Shown piece by piece: positions 22,343 through 32,704 of a stretch of DNA of 49,184 bases. The notes under the pieces were generated by a model. The model saw nothing but the letters and a program-made list of their open reading frames with translations. It was not told the origin of the DNA and did no database searches. This DNA comes from Symsagittifera roscoffensis (Eukaryota > Xenacoelomorpha > Acoela > Convolutidae): NCBI RefSeq assembly GCF_963678635.1, contig NW_026970859.1, positions 1-49,184 of the forward strand, in the 5' to 3' direction. The translations under genes were made by a program, and so were the position numbers. Position 1 is the stretch's first letter. Each line of letters starts with the position of its first letter.

Positions 22343-22547
22343 TGAGTTATGTAATTTGTACTGTACTCATAGAATAATTTCAGATAAGGTACACCGTCTG
22401 CTCGTCACGCTATCTTATTTTCGGCCGGATAGATTCGTGCAACTTCTTAGTCTATTACCAATCTTAATCTTACTCTTATATCTCCTATATAGAGATGAAA
22501 TATCATAATAATAACCAATTTTAAATACTAGTTTAGATCTGGTTCCA
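22343..22547 (-). repeat. LTR (5' LTR, internally deleted)
   Basis: 205 bp, the shorter partner of 17239-17624. It lacks the central part of the other LTR, joined after the cttatatctcct block. The minus strand contains CTATATAG, a possible TATA box. Immediately inside it lie the PBS-like sequence and the leader. Confidence 0.78.
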
Positions 22548-23599
22548 ATAGATTTGGCTCCTTGTAACAAATCACTTATGGCAAGTAAGCTTTCTTCAAC
22601 CAATTTGGAACGATTTCTAAGACGAATTAAACCTTCGCTGGCGTGTTAATAGCGCGAAATTTATCGCGCGTTAATTGTCCCAAATTGGCAGAAATGGAAA
22701 TCTTTAAAGCACCATAACTTTATAACTTTACAAAAAATGGTCACAGGTAAAATAACTTTGCAAATTGAAGCTCAGGTCAACAATACTTTCTGAATGATAT
22801 TTTAAAAATCCGTCAAAAATGGCTAGGTAAAAAGTCGAAATTTGTTTGAAGAAAAAAAAACCCACCCGAGCACAAATATTCCCTTGATTTCGTATCGAAA
22901 GTCGGAACGATAAGACTGCTCGTGTATCAGGGCAAAGCCTTGAATGTTTTGAGTGTCCCCTTATTGCTCCAACTTTTGAGATGAAAGTAACGGAATATTT
23001 GTGCTCGGGGTGGGTTTTTATTTCTTCAGACAAATTTCGACTTTTTAACTAGCCATTTTTGACGGAATTTTTTAAAATCAATCGAACGCTATTCTTGTCC
23101 TGAGCTTAAATATTTCACCTGTGATCATTTTTTGTAAAATAATGGGGGTTTAAATATTGCCTTTTTGGCAACTTTGTGACAATTAACGCGCGATTTATTT
23201 CGCGCTATTAACGCGTAAGCGGAGATTTAATCCGTCTTGGAAATCGTTCCAAATTGGTTAAGAGAAGCGTATTTGCCATAACTGATTTGTTACAAGGAGC
23301 GAAATTTGTTCTCATGTACTTTATATTGCGTTTGGGGGAATGATTTTCAAAAAAAAACTTCAAATTTTAGAAAAAAAATTTTCATTTCTTTTTATTACAT
23401 TTAAATGTTTAATGTTATTACCGCTCCAAAAACCTTAAAAGGCAGTTGGATCATTCAGGGCTTCGCCCTGATACGAGCAGTTTTGTTCATATTGAATAGT
23501 CTAGAAGAAAAAAAATTTTTCTGAAAACCTATAATTTTTGGACAAATCAAGGTGTAAATTTTGAGTCATACGAAATTAATACGACAAATTAGCTAGCCT

Positions 23600-23930
23600 C
23601 AATTCAATTTGGAACGATTTTGTTGTGCGGGATAAATCGCCACACATAATTAATTCGCATTACCCTCTTAGCAACATAAAAAATTTCTTAGAAGAGCGCA
23701 CAATTTAGTCCAGAACCTGACAAATTTGACAATTTTGAAATCCCCATAACTTCACAAAAAACAATCGGATGTGAAATATCTTTTCACTTTTAACTCAAGA
23801 AGTCAATATCTTTGATGAGGTATAAAAAAATTTTGCTGAAAAGAATTATTTCGATCGGTGAAAAAACCACACCAAGCATAAATATTCCGTTTTCTTCCAA
23901 AGTCGGAACAATAAACAAGAGCAATGCCGG
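23600..23930. repeat. Foldback arm relic (FB3)
   Basis: A diverged partial left arm of the foldback family: it repeats in order the caatttggaacgatt block, the ccccataacttcac block, gtgaaatatcttttcac, the gaaaaaaccacaccaagcataaatattccg block and aaagtcggaacaataaac. No right arm follows. Confidence 0.65.
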
Positions 23931-25500
23931 GCGTCAAAAAATGAAGTAGAATAATTTCGAAGTGTATGATGTTTTTATTGTTTAGCTGAAATTGCTGAAC
24001 AAACAAATAAGTTTGAGTGGCTCTGCTGATGCATGTAAAGCTATCAACAGTTACTTAGGCTGAAATTTTTTGGCTCGTGTGGCATTAGCAGCTAAGACAT
24101 GAAATCTTCATAATTACCATAATAAGTTTTCTTTTGACCGCAATTTTTGACACCAAGCTTATAGTAACTTCTTCACTCAATATATCGGTTTTTTTTAACG
24201 AACTATGAGGTTAAACCGAATTACGAATTTTTTTTTAGAAGATACTTAGAGTTCATGTGTTGTTTATAAGGTCCATCCAATCTTGAAAACACAATAATGC
24301 AAGCAAAAATGTTCAAAAAGGTTGCTTCTGTGACCTTTCGAAGTTGCCCATAAACACTAACTTCGATGATTAATGAGTTAAATACCGGATGCGGCTAAAC
24401 TAGAAGAATATGAAATTAGGCAAAAATGAAACTATTGAATTCAGAGAAATCTCTAAAAATAGAGAACTTAGACGGATCGGTAAAAGTGTCGGTACAAGTA
24501 TGCTAGAGAGATCCTTTTTGTCATGTTGTTTTTTTGATCAAACCCGTGAGATCAAAGAACAATAAATCACGTATCAAGTAGCGTATAACGTCATAATTGT
24601 CCAACCTGAAAAAAATTGTCCCGTCATTTTTGCTATTGGATTGTTGTTATGGGGAAGAACTTGAGATCTATGATCAAAAAATTATGTTCTACTGGTTAAA
24701 ATTGTTTTTTTGCTAGAGAGTTAATTCTTAGGGCTAGTTTTATGTTCGCTGGAGGGTTGGTTTTATCTCGAGTTTTTGAGCATAGCATCATTAAAGGCAA
24801 TTTTTTTCGGTTTTAATTGAGTGCTATAGATAACTTTTTGCGTTTGAAAAAGGACGAAGTTTTATTTTTTTCTTAGTAAATTCTGAAAAACACTTCATCT
24901 GATAGGTCGGGATAGGAAAATAAGGTTAATTTTTACTTGTTTTTTAAGACTTTTTCTTTTAAGTTCTTATAACTTTTTCAAAATGCTCCTTAAAATCAAG
25001 ATACAACCGTTTTACCACAGATCAAAGTTTAAAATTTGTTGATTAATGAATTCAGCTTTTTGATACGTGGTTGTACGTGTTGTACGATTTGGAAGTAAAA
25101 GTTGATACAGATAAATTGTTTTCTTTTTCCTTGAGGTAATAAGAAGTTTGACTGGTTTCATTCATGTTCAAAATTGGAGTAGTCCAATTCATAGTTGAAG
25201 AATTATAGGCCAAAATTGAACTTTTTTATTAAATTTTGTGAACTTTTTTCATATCACTCCTTGAAAAAGTTAAGTTGTTCGCCCAGGAAATTTTTATATG
25301 TTCTACAGACGTGTGTATTTTTGAGTCAGCATAAAATTTTCGCATGAGCTTGCCTATGTTTTGATATGGTGGTCGTTCCCGTTCGCGACCTACTTGCTAC
25401 ATTTTTATCTTGAAAATTTTTGGCTCTTTGCTATATCTGAGAGAAAAAGTGGACGAGCTCTTGAGTCATGCTTAAGGGGTTTGTAGGCTTGACAATGGGC
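23931..25500. other. AT-rich non-coding region
   Basis: I see no convincing reading frame, no repeat shared with the rest of the window and no RNA gene here. Confidence 0.55.
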
Positions 25501-25520
25501 TAGTTCAATGGGCAATTTGG

Positions 25521-25596
25521 TTTGTTTGTAATTGAAAGTTCTACAATTTTGTTTGTAATTGAAAGTTTGTTCGTAATTGAACGTTTTACAATTTTG
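25521..25596. repeat. Short tandem repeat, gtttgtaattgaaagtt unit
   Basis: Three imperfect copies of a 17-base unit (25524, 25551 and about 25569), with ctacaatttt or ttacaatttt between or after them. Confidence 0.65.
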
Positions 25597-25814
25597 TATG
25601 TGCAAAAGCGTAGTTTTTCTTGATTGCTCTGCGTCGAAAGATGTTTCTGAATAGTGATAAGACATTAGATTTCTTACTTTGTCTTTTTTTAAACTCAACT
25701 AGGAGGCAGCTGTATCTGGATGGCGTCATGGAGCATATGGTCGCTTAATTAGATCAGACCAGCTTTTCGGCCCTCCGCCAACAAAGAGATGCATTGGCTC
25801 GATGAAGAAAAAAT

Positions 25815-25925
25815 CAGGAATTGAGATCGAAGTTGGGTGTTTGACAGGAATTGAGATCAAAAAGAGCTGTTTGGCAGGAATCAAGATCGAAGTTAAGGGC
25901 AGGATTTGAGATCGAATGTTTGGTC
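25815..25925. repeat. Minisatellite, caggaattgagatcgaagtt unit
   Basis: Four imperfect units starting at 25815, 25845, 25875 and 25900 (periods 30, 30 and 25). A further aattgagattgag piece occurs near 25955. Confidence 0.7.
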
Positions 25926-26047
25926 TTTCAACTGGTAGCTGATCATTTTAGTAATTGAGATTGAGCTTGCTGGTGATAAATAAACAAAACCTAATAATTA
26001 AAAGAAATAATATACAACACTACTACATATATGCATATATGTAAATG

Positions 26048-26235
26048 GTATCCGCAAAAACCATACGGGTTTCATTTAAATTTTCCGGAATCCACTTACA
26101 ATCTGCGGATTCCGCTTAAAGTTCCGGATTCAGCAACAGCTCATTTTAACTATACACATGTCTTATTATTTATGTGGGTTCCACAAACTGTTCCGGATTC
26201 CGCAAATACTGTTTTGGCCTGTTGCGGAATTCACT
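26048..26235. repeat. TTCCGGA-rich repeat cluster
   Basis: Five related blocks with TTCCGGAATCC, TGCGGATTCCGC, GTTCCGGATTC, TTCCGGATTCCGC and TTGCGGAATTC, two of them followed by cacttacaat. The 11-mer GCGGATTCCGC at 26105-26115 is a perfect dyad. A 104-codon frame crosses the cluster but only reflects the repeat. Confidence 0.55.
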
Positions 26236-26704
26236 TACAATGCACAGAACGCATAATTTGGCTTCGTAATGCCCTGCTTGAAAAGAAAATGAATTCTCAA
26301 TGCTGCATGAACCTTAGCATAATTTTTGAATTCTGGGACAATTAGATAATTTCCCCTTGAGAAGTATCAAAACCATCTTAGTTTGAAATTGATGCGATTT
26401 TTTTGGTTATTTTGTTGTCAAATTTTCAGCAGACACATTGAATCGAAAAACTCAGCTACCATTACTTTTCAGGGTTATAAAAAAGAACCCGCTACTGTTT
26501 TTACACAGGTTACCAATGATATGGCCAGTCATGTTAGTGTAAAAAACGCGTGACTGTATTTATTAGTGAATTGAGCTGAAATCTTGTGTTCACATTATTG
26601 CCGCTATTGGTTGTTCGTTTTTCCCTGCTTCATTCGACACCGGCGGCGCATCTTTTTCAACCGATAGTATTGAATTACCTTTAACTTCGCATCGAGTTAA
26701 TATC

Positions 26705-28871
26705 ATAACAGAACCGCTGCTTTTAGTGAACTCTAACTTATACTAAATTTGATACTTTATTTTTTTTCTAAATCCTTTTCACCATCCTTGTGATTAATGG
26801 ACCAAAAACTTAATCAGCTATTTTTTTTTAAACAGCAAGCTGAACTTCAAAAAATAAAATAACATTTTAAAAAAAGGGAGACGTTTGTTCTTAGCTGAAT
26901 CTGCTTTGCTGCTTGTAAAGCCTTAAAAATATTAGCACAACTCCTTTTGAAAGTCAAATGGAAACAAAAGCGCCCCAAACAGGCTGAAGAAACATTGAAT
27001 AGAATATTGAAAATGACTTATCTGCAATCAACTTTAGCCTTTTGACTGAAAAACAAACATAAAATGTGTTTTATTATTTTTTTGCTGATGTAGCCGTTTT
27101 CATCAACAATTATGAACTACAAAGCAGTCCAATATTCAAGACCCGAGCTTGGTAAGTGTGCTTTGTTTTTTGTTCACATGCTAATTACCTGTTTGCATTT
27201 CCGCTTTTTTTATGATTAATTTTTCTTCTGTTATCAACTAATTCAAAAAAATCATAGAAAAGCATCATTGTTAATCAGATCTTAGGCAAAAACCAATGTA
27301 ACGCATGAAAAAAGTGGTCAATATAAATCAGATTTTAAGCTCAAAAAAATGCAAAAAAATTATTTAAAATTTTTCTAGACCTTTTTGAAATATGGATTGT
27401 ATCGCAACAGAAAGGGCCTTAAAATGATAATAAAAACCAGCATAAAAACAGAAAAATAAACAAAAAAATCTAAAGCTTACATGAATACAGTTTTTTTCTT
27501 CATTTTCAGTGGTTGCACTGATGAAGGGACAGTTTTACAAGCATTTCAGTCAATTTCAGTAAGGGCCTGCGTACTTTTTTCATACTAAAATCAATCTAAA
27601 TCCATTTTTGTCAGTGCGGGTAGTCATCTAATATTACCAGCTGTTTTAAATAACGGAGCCTCTAATACCAGAAAAACTATATTAAAAAAATAAAGTAACT
27701 CAAAAGACCGAACAAACTACCTTGAAACGATCGCTACGAGTCAGGGGCGGGTCTAGGATTTTCTCAAGGGGGATTTTCCGAGCAGTCCCAAAGCACTAAA
27801 AGGACCCTGTTTTGGCATTTTTTTTGGTATATATTGGCGCCCACGGCTCCCTCGGTAAATTTTTTGTCAGCCAGCCAAAAATGGAGGTCTTATAATAGCA
27901 ACAAAAGGGGCGACTCTTTGAGTACATTTACATAAAAAAACTATTTCTTTTCTTATTAATTAATCTCTATTCTGAAAATTGAAAAAAAAAACAATATTTT
28001 TTTCTTAATTTTTCAAACAGAATTTCAAGTTTTGCTACGTCACTTGTTTTTCATAAAACGCCTTAAAATGTTGTTAATGTAAAAATTATTCGAGTTGACC
28101 CTAGACGGAATCTAGCTATGTCTCACATAAAAACTGAAATAGGTCTCGTGGGGTGCATCGAAAGTTGCAAAAAATCAGAATATCTCTTGTAACTTTCAAT
28201 TTTTTGCTCTCTTGGTGAGTTTCTCTTGGTGGGTTAGGTTCAACTACGCGTGCTTTGTGTTTTGGTATACACCACGCAACCTGGGAGTCGCGCCGGTCGT
28301 GGGCATATCTTTTTAGTATACAAGGTCTGGAATAACCGAATTTTGGTCGCCAAACTCATTATCATGAACCATACGGCAGTCTTGGTTATGAAGTATTGGT
28401 CAGTTTTTGGAAAAATAGATAAGGGTACAACACTGATTCAAGCCTAAAATACCACTCGCGCTGAATGTTAGCTCAGCGAAACAAGCGGTCGCTAATTGCC
28501 AATAACATTTGTGCTGAATATTTGGTTGAATTTTTTGATGTCGATAAAATTGCTACGAAATAAATGGTCTAAGTACTCTTTTTCCTCCTAAAAGATCAAG
28601 TTAATACATTTCATACCGATAATTAAAATGGATAAAACTTATTTGGAGCTGCATATAAGACACACGGTTCTTTTTGGCGAAAACTCCAACTTAGAACTAA
28701 GTTAACATCTCGCAAGTATGACCCAAAAAACTATTTTCATTGCCAATTTTAGATCCGAAAGGCAAAATTTGAGCATAGTTTTAGGTCTGCAAATTACATA
28801 CATAGCAAATATAAATAGCAATATCTGTGGAAAGTTAGCCGTGACTGTCTGAAATTGACGCGAAAACTAGG
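26705..28871. other. Unit A non-coding part with a hAT-like terminus
   Basis: AT-rich sequence, copied at 38799-40965. At 27742 the sequence CAGGGGCGGGTCTAGGATTT resembles the terminal inverted repeat of many non-autonomous hAT elements, but I cannot find the matching inverse end. A 65-codon frame at 28250-28447 differs between the units in its first codons (three substitutions) and shows no coding signature. Nothing else is recognisable. Confidence 0.5.
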
Positions 28872-30770
28872 AACAAGACTGCTCGTATCAGGGCGAAGCC
28901 CTGAAGGTTCCGACTGCCTTTTAAGGTTTATGGAGCAGCATTAACAACATAAAAAAATTAAATGATATGAAATAAAATTAAAATTTTTTTTTCTAAAATT
29001 TGAATTTTTTAAATAAAAATCATCCCCCCACCAGCCATATAAAGTATAAAAAGATAGATTTTGTTCCTTGTAATAAATCAATTATGGCAAATCAGCTTCT
29101 TTAAATCAAACCATTTCTGAGACGGATTAAATCTCCGCTTACGCATTAATAGCGCGAATTATATCGCGCGTTAATTGTCTCAAATTGGTCAAAATGGCAA
29201 TCTTTAAACCCTCATAACTTTACGAAAAATGATCACAGGTGAAATATCTTTTCAAATTCAAGCTCAGGACAACAATACTTTTTGATTGATAAAAAAAAAT
29301 TCCGTCAAAAATGGGTAGTTAAAAAGTCGAAATTTGTCTGAAGAAAAAAAAACCCACTTCTAGCACAAATATTCCGTTTCTTTCGTATCGAAAGTCGGAA
29401 CAATAAATGTTGAAAATCCGGAGATAAAACCTCTGTTGTTTTTGGCTTGACTACCGAATCGATAGGAAACTGTAATTTCAATCAGTTAAGATGGAATTAA
29501 AACCTGCGTGGGAAAACTTTTGTTTAAGAAAAATGCAAAAACAAATCATCACGAAAATAACTTGATACTGCATCTTGAGTTTAGCCGAAAAAAGATGAAG
29601 ACAAAACTTGAGTTGAATACCAGCAGAAATAGTATAGTGTAATTTGTCTTTCGAAAATAGGGCGCGAAATTTCAAACGAAAAAAAAACGACCCATTTCGG
29701 CTTTTTGTAGTCAATCACAAACTATACCAAAACTATTTGTTCAAATGCTGATAAAATATATCAAAGTGAGCTTGCTATGTATCACAAGAGTCTCAGTTTT
29801 ATATAATTGATGTTTTTCTTCCGACTTCTGCAATGAAAGTAACGGCATATTTGTGCTCGGGGTGGGTGTTTTTTCTTCAGACAAACTTCGGCTTTTTAAC
29901 TAGCCATTTCTGACAGATTTTTTAAATATCATTCAAAAAGTATTGTTGTTTTGAGCTTAAATTTGAAAAGATATTTCGCCTGTGATTGTTTTTTGTAAAG
30001 TTATGCGAGTTTAAAGATTGCCGTTTTGGCCAATTTGGGACAATTAATTAACGATATATTTCGCGTAAGCGGAGATTTAATCAGTCTTAGAAATGGTTTG
30101 GTTTAAAGAAGCTGATTTGCCATAATTGATTTATTACAAGGAACGAAATCTATCCTTTTGTATTTTATATGGCGTGTGGGGGGCTGATTTTCATAAAAAA
30201 ATTCAAATTTTAGAAGAAAAAAAATTTCATTTAATTTTTTGGGTCTTATGCACTAAACGGCCCAAAATATTTATTTCTACATCTCCTGAACTGAAACTAA
30301 TGTGGTTGAATTTGATTGGCTAATTAGCCAATCAAGTTCCATCGACATTTTCTGCCATTTCAAATGAAATAATTCTACCAGTTCAAGCAGATAAAATTAT
30401 TAGAAGAATTGTTAATTTGAATTTTTGTTATGTCAAGCCATTTAATAAGTTTTTCTTGCCTGGGCAAGGTTTCACGAGTAACTCAAAATTAATTTGATTA
30501 TTTTACAAAATTCCATCTTTTCGGAAATTTCGGCTAATATTTTTATCTGCTGGAAAGGTTGATCGGAATGCCTGACCGTCTAACTTGAATTTGATAGGCT
30601 AAAATTACCCAATCAAATTCGATCGAATAATTTCCAGCTTACGATGTACAAAATTTGATTTTGGGCCGTTTAGTGCATAAGACCCAATTTTTTCATGTTA
30701 TTACTGCTCCATAAACCTTAAAAGGCAGTCGGAACATTCAGGGCTTCGCCCTGATACGAGCAGTCTTGTT
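28872..30770. mobile_element. Foldback element FB1, unit A
   Basis: Left terminus aacaagactgctcgtatcag at 28872, right terminus its inverse ending at 30770. The left arm is about 28872-29407, the loop 29408-29819, and the right arm 29820-30240 continued at 30694-30770 after a nested MITE. Both termini carry a CAGGGC-N3-GCCCTG hairpin starting about 18 bases in. The arms contain the same modules as FB2, including the ttaatagcgcg...cgcgcgttaa palindrome. The loop contains only a 78-codon low-complexity frame. No transposase is encoded, and I could not define a target duplication. Confidence 0.85.
30241..30685. mobile_element. 445-bp MITE nested in FB1, unit A
   Basis: Perfect 28-bp terminal inverted repeats beginning GGGTCTTATGCACTAAACGG, flanked by the 8-bp duplication aatttttt (30233-30240 and 30686-30693). 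The opposite arm of FB1 shows the equivalent uninterrupted site, so the insertion is confirmed internally. An 8-bp duplication fits hAT, Merlin or P-type transposases; the GGG terminus does not match the usual hAT CAG. The interior has further inverted pieces (gattggctaattagccaatc) and no ORF for a transposase. Confidence 0.9.
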
Positions 30771-32356
30771 TAGTATCTTAGATCCAAGTTGCTTCCTGCT
30801 TTGCGTAAATATGATCACTCTAGTACAGATTGTACGAAAAAAGATCAAAACTCGACTTTTTGTGCATCAATTGTTGTCTTTTTTTAACTTTAATTTTTGT
30901 GAACTCACGATCTAAAACGAGTGATAAAAATCAAAAAAGCTTACGCATTTAAAATTTGACTGCTTTTTGTGTCATTGAAAGCCACGAGATCCGGTAATTC
31001 ACAAAAAAACTGAATAGAATTTACTACAATTGAAAAAAAAACGCGTTCGTCCGTGGAACCCAAAACAAACATGGCAAAATATTTGTCTCTGAATTTCACA
31101 TTTTTGCTGGATTTAAGATTTTTAATCGATAGCTAAATGCTGCCTTTGTTTAAGAATTTGTCCTTCGATTCCAATTCAAGTATCTTATATGGAGTCCAGC
31201 TCAAGCTTTGCAGGAAAAAGAGGCAAAAAAACTGTGGAACCCAAGCCAGTACCAAATTTACCGTGTGTGGCATCGTTATGTTATTTTTAGCAAAATGATT
31301 GCTTGAATTCTTCCTTAATTTTCAGTATAAAATAAATCACCTATTTTTTTAGATGAGATTGTGTGAAACAAATATTTATGTTGGATTCAATGACGGATGC
31401 GTCCTTAATATTTTCGACCAAAGTAAAGTCAGTTTTCAGTTCTGGATTTGCTCGACCAACCATTGGAAAGTAATATCCGTAGTTTTTTCTCTTTTTGTCT
31501 GCTGGTAGGAGGCCAATTAGGTGAAGGTAGTATGCAGGGGATAGAGGGAACACGCCCCTTTAATTAGAAGCATCCATGCTCATAAACATCACAGAGGAGA
31601 TTCAGATAAGCATTGTCTCATTCACTCAATCAGAATTTGTGATTTTTCCTCCTTTTTTCATCCATAGCATAGTCACAAAGAAATGAAAATGGCCAATTAT
31701 TTTTTCGAATCATTACTTCTCAAAACTCGATTGTTTTCACGCTCATTAAAGTTCTTTTTTTTCTGGAAACAGTTTTTAAATCTCATTGACATATAGTTTG
31801 CTGATAAGGAGGTTGACGCAGGTAGATATTACTTTTGTTTTTTACTTCACAATTTGTTAAAATAGCGATCACGCTTTCTTACTTTTTTCAGACAGTTTTC
31901 TTTTTTGTTATATTCCCATTTTTTGTTGACATTTGCAGGTGGAAATTATTCGCGAGTTGACCGTGATATTTACGACACAATTTTAAACTGGCTTGTTTAC
32001 ATGCAACACTGTCCGTTATTTAAAAAGATCACCTGTTCCAGTTAATTTGAAGTTTCTTGAATTTAAATTGAAGGAAGGTGGCCAAAATTAAATCGAACAA
32101 ACGAATGAAACTGAATTCAGGTAGGCTCATTTCCTGTTTTAATGATTCCATTGACTCAGCTGAAAAGAGTAAAAAACAAACATGTAAAAAGGTTGAAAAT
32201 GTGCCGACCATAAGTTGTGTTCACGAAAACCGATTCAATGATATGAAATGCTTAAAAACTATCCATTGTGAGGCAATAGAACAATGTCACACTGATTGAT
32301 AAAGGGTACAGTGGGGAAGTTATGGACAAACAACCGGAAATCTCAGACGCATTTCT
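30771..32356. other. Unit A region between FB1 and Copia
   Basis: Mostly AT-rich. Frames at 31341-31553 (minus, 70 codons) and 32078-32299 (plus, 73 codons, no ATG start) have mixed composition that could be old exons. At 31920-31938 a pyrimidine-rich stretch ends in ttgcag, followed by an open segment reading SRVDRDIYDTILNWLVYM. Frames then change, so no intact gene can be supported. The same sequence occurs at 42865-44450. Confidence 0.4.
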
Positions 32357-32695
32357 TGTTAAGATTCAGAGTTAGAGCAAGTAGGACTAGGGGATAGAGG
32401 TTTGAGAGTTATCTGAGGTTTCAACTGAGGAGAGAGAAGAGATACTGATTGTTGAAGAATGAATTGAGATTGTGTTTTTTAAAATGACACGACAAACTGA
32501 GCATCAAATAGTACCAGTTAATTAATTACCAGTTAATTAATTAGTTTATCAAATACCAGCAGACCAGTTGACCTTGTCTGAGTGCATTGAGTTTTATACC
32601 AGTTGACCTTTAATTAGGTTTCTATTGCTCAAGTCTGACCTTGAGTTTGGTCTGGTATTTCACTAGTCTGGCATTGAGCTCGTCTGTCCTCAACA
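32357..32695 (-). repeat. Copia 3' LTR, copy A
   Basis: 339 bp, identical to 36892-37230 except T at 32512 instead of C. Contains two ccagttaattaatta units in tandem. Confidence 0.97.
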
Positions 32696-32704
32696 CCCCC
32701 ACTC
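32696..32704 (-). other. Copia polypurine tract
   Basis: GAGTGGGGG on the minus strand, directly before the 3' LTR at 32695. Overlaps the gag-pol stop codon by two bases. Primes plus-strand DNA synthesis in this class. Confidence 0.8.

Larger units (their letters stand above)
17239..22547 (-). mobile_element. Decayed Gypsy-type LTR retrotransposon nested in FB2
   Basis: 5.3-kb minus-strand element. LTRs on the plus strand begin TGAGTTAT and end GGTTCCA (17239-17624 and 22343-22547), and ATAG flanks both sides (17235-17238 and 22548-22551). Minus orientation is shown by an integrase C-terminal region on the minus strand (19675-20060) and a PBS-like TGGTGCGACC two bases inside the 22343 LTR end. 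The plus strand is T-rich, so the sense strand is A-rich, as in many retroelements. Gag, protease and RT are not recognisable between 20.4 and 22.3 kb, so large deletions or heavy decay are likely. The region 17625-19675 would hold env or the 3' UTR; I see only fragments. The region 20.56-20.85 kb carries two similar short segments ending gaccc. Confidence 0.8.
17055..23487. mobile_element. Foldback element FB2, split by an LTR retrotransposon
   Basis: Left terminus at 17055 (acaagactgctcg, then a cagggc-type hairpin region), right terminus at 23487 (inverse cgagcagttttgt). Left arm is 17055-17238 plus 22548 to about 22905; right arm is about 22975-23487. The arms share modules in mirror order: a ttttaaggtttatggagc block, a gccatata block, an ttaatagcgcg/cgcgcgttaa palindrome, a gatcacaggt block and a gtcggaac block. 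The terminal motif occurs once more in the centre at 22911-22970. Removing 17239-22547 plus one ATAG copy restores an element of about 1.1 kb. No transposase frame is seen, so it is non-autonomous. Confidence 0.8.

Noticed and set aside
25815-25925. CRISPR array
   Set aside because: The units are direct tandem repeats without unique spacers, in a eukaryotic context.
27742-28130. Complete hAT MITE
   Set aside because: Only one end-like sequence (CAGGGGCGGG) is found; no inverse partner or 8-bp duplication is visible.
28250-28447. 65-codon plus-strand frame, also at 40344-40541
   Set aside because: No domain or ATG-context support, and the two copies differ by a cluster of three substitutions in the first codons. 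It is likely chance.
29478-29714. 78-codon minus-strand frame in the foldback loop
   Set aside because: Low-complexity Phe/Lys-rich translation of AT-rich DNA; identical duplicate explains its presence twice.
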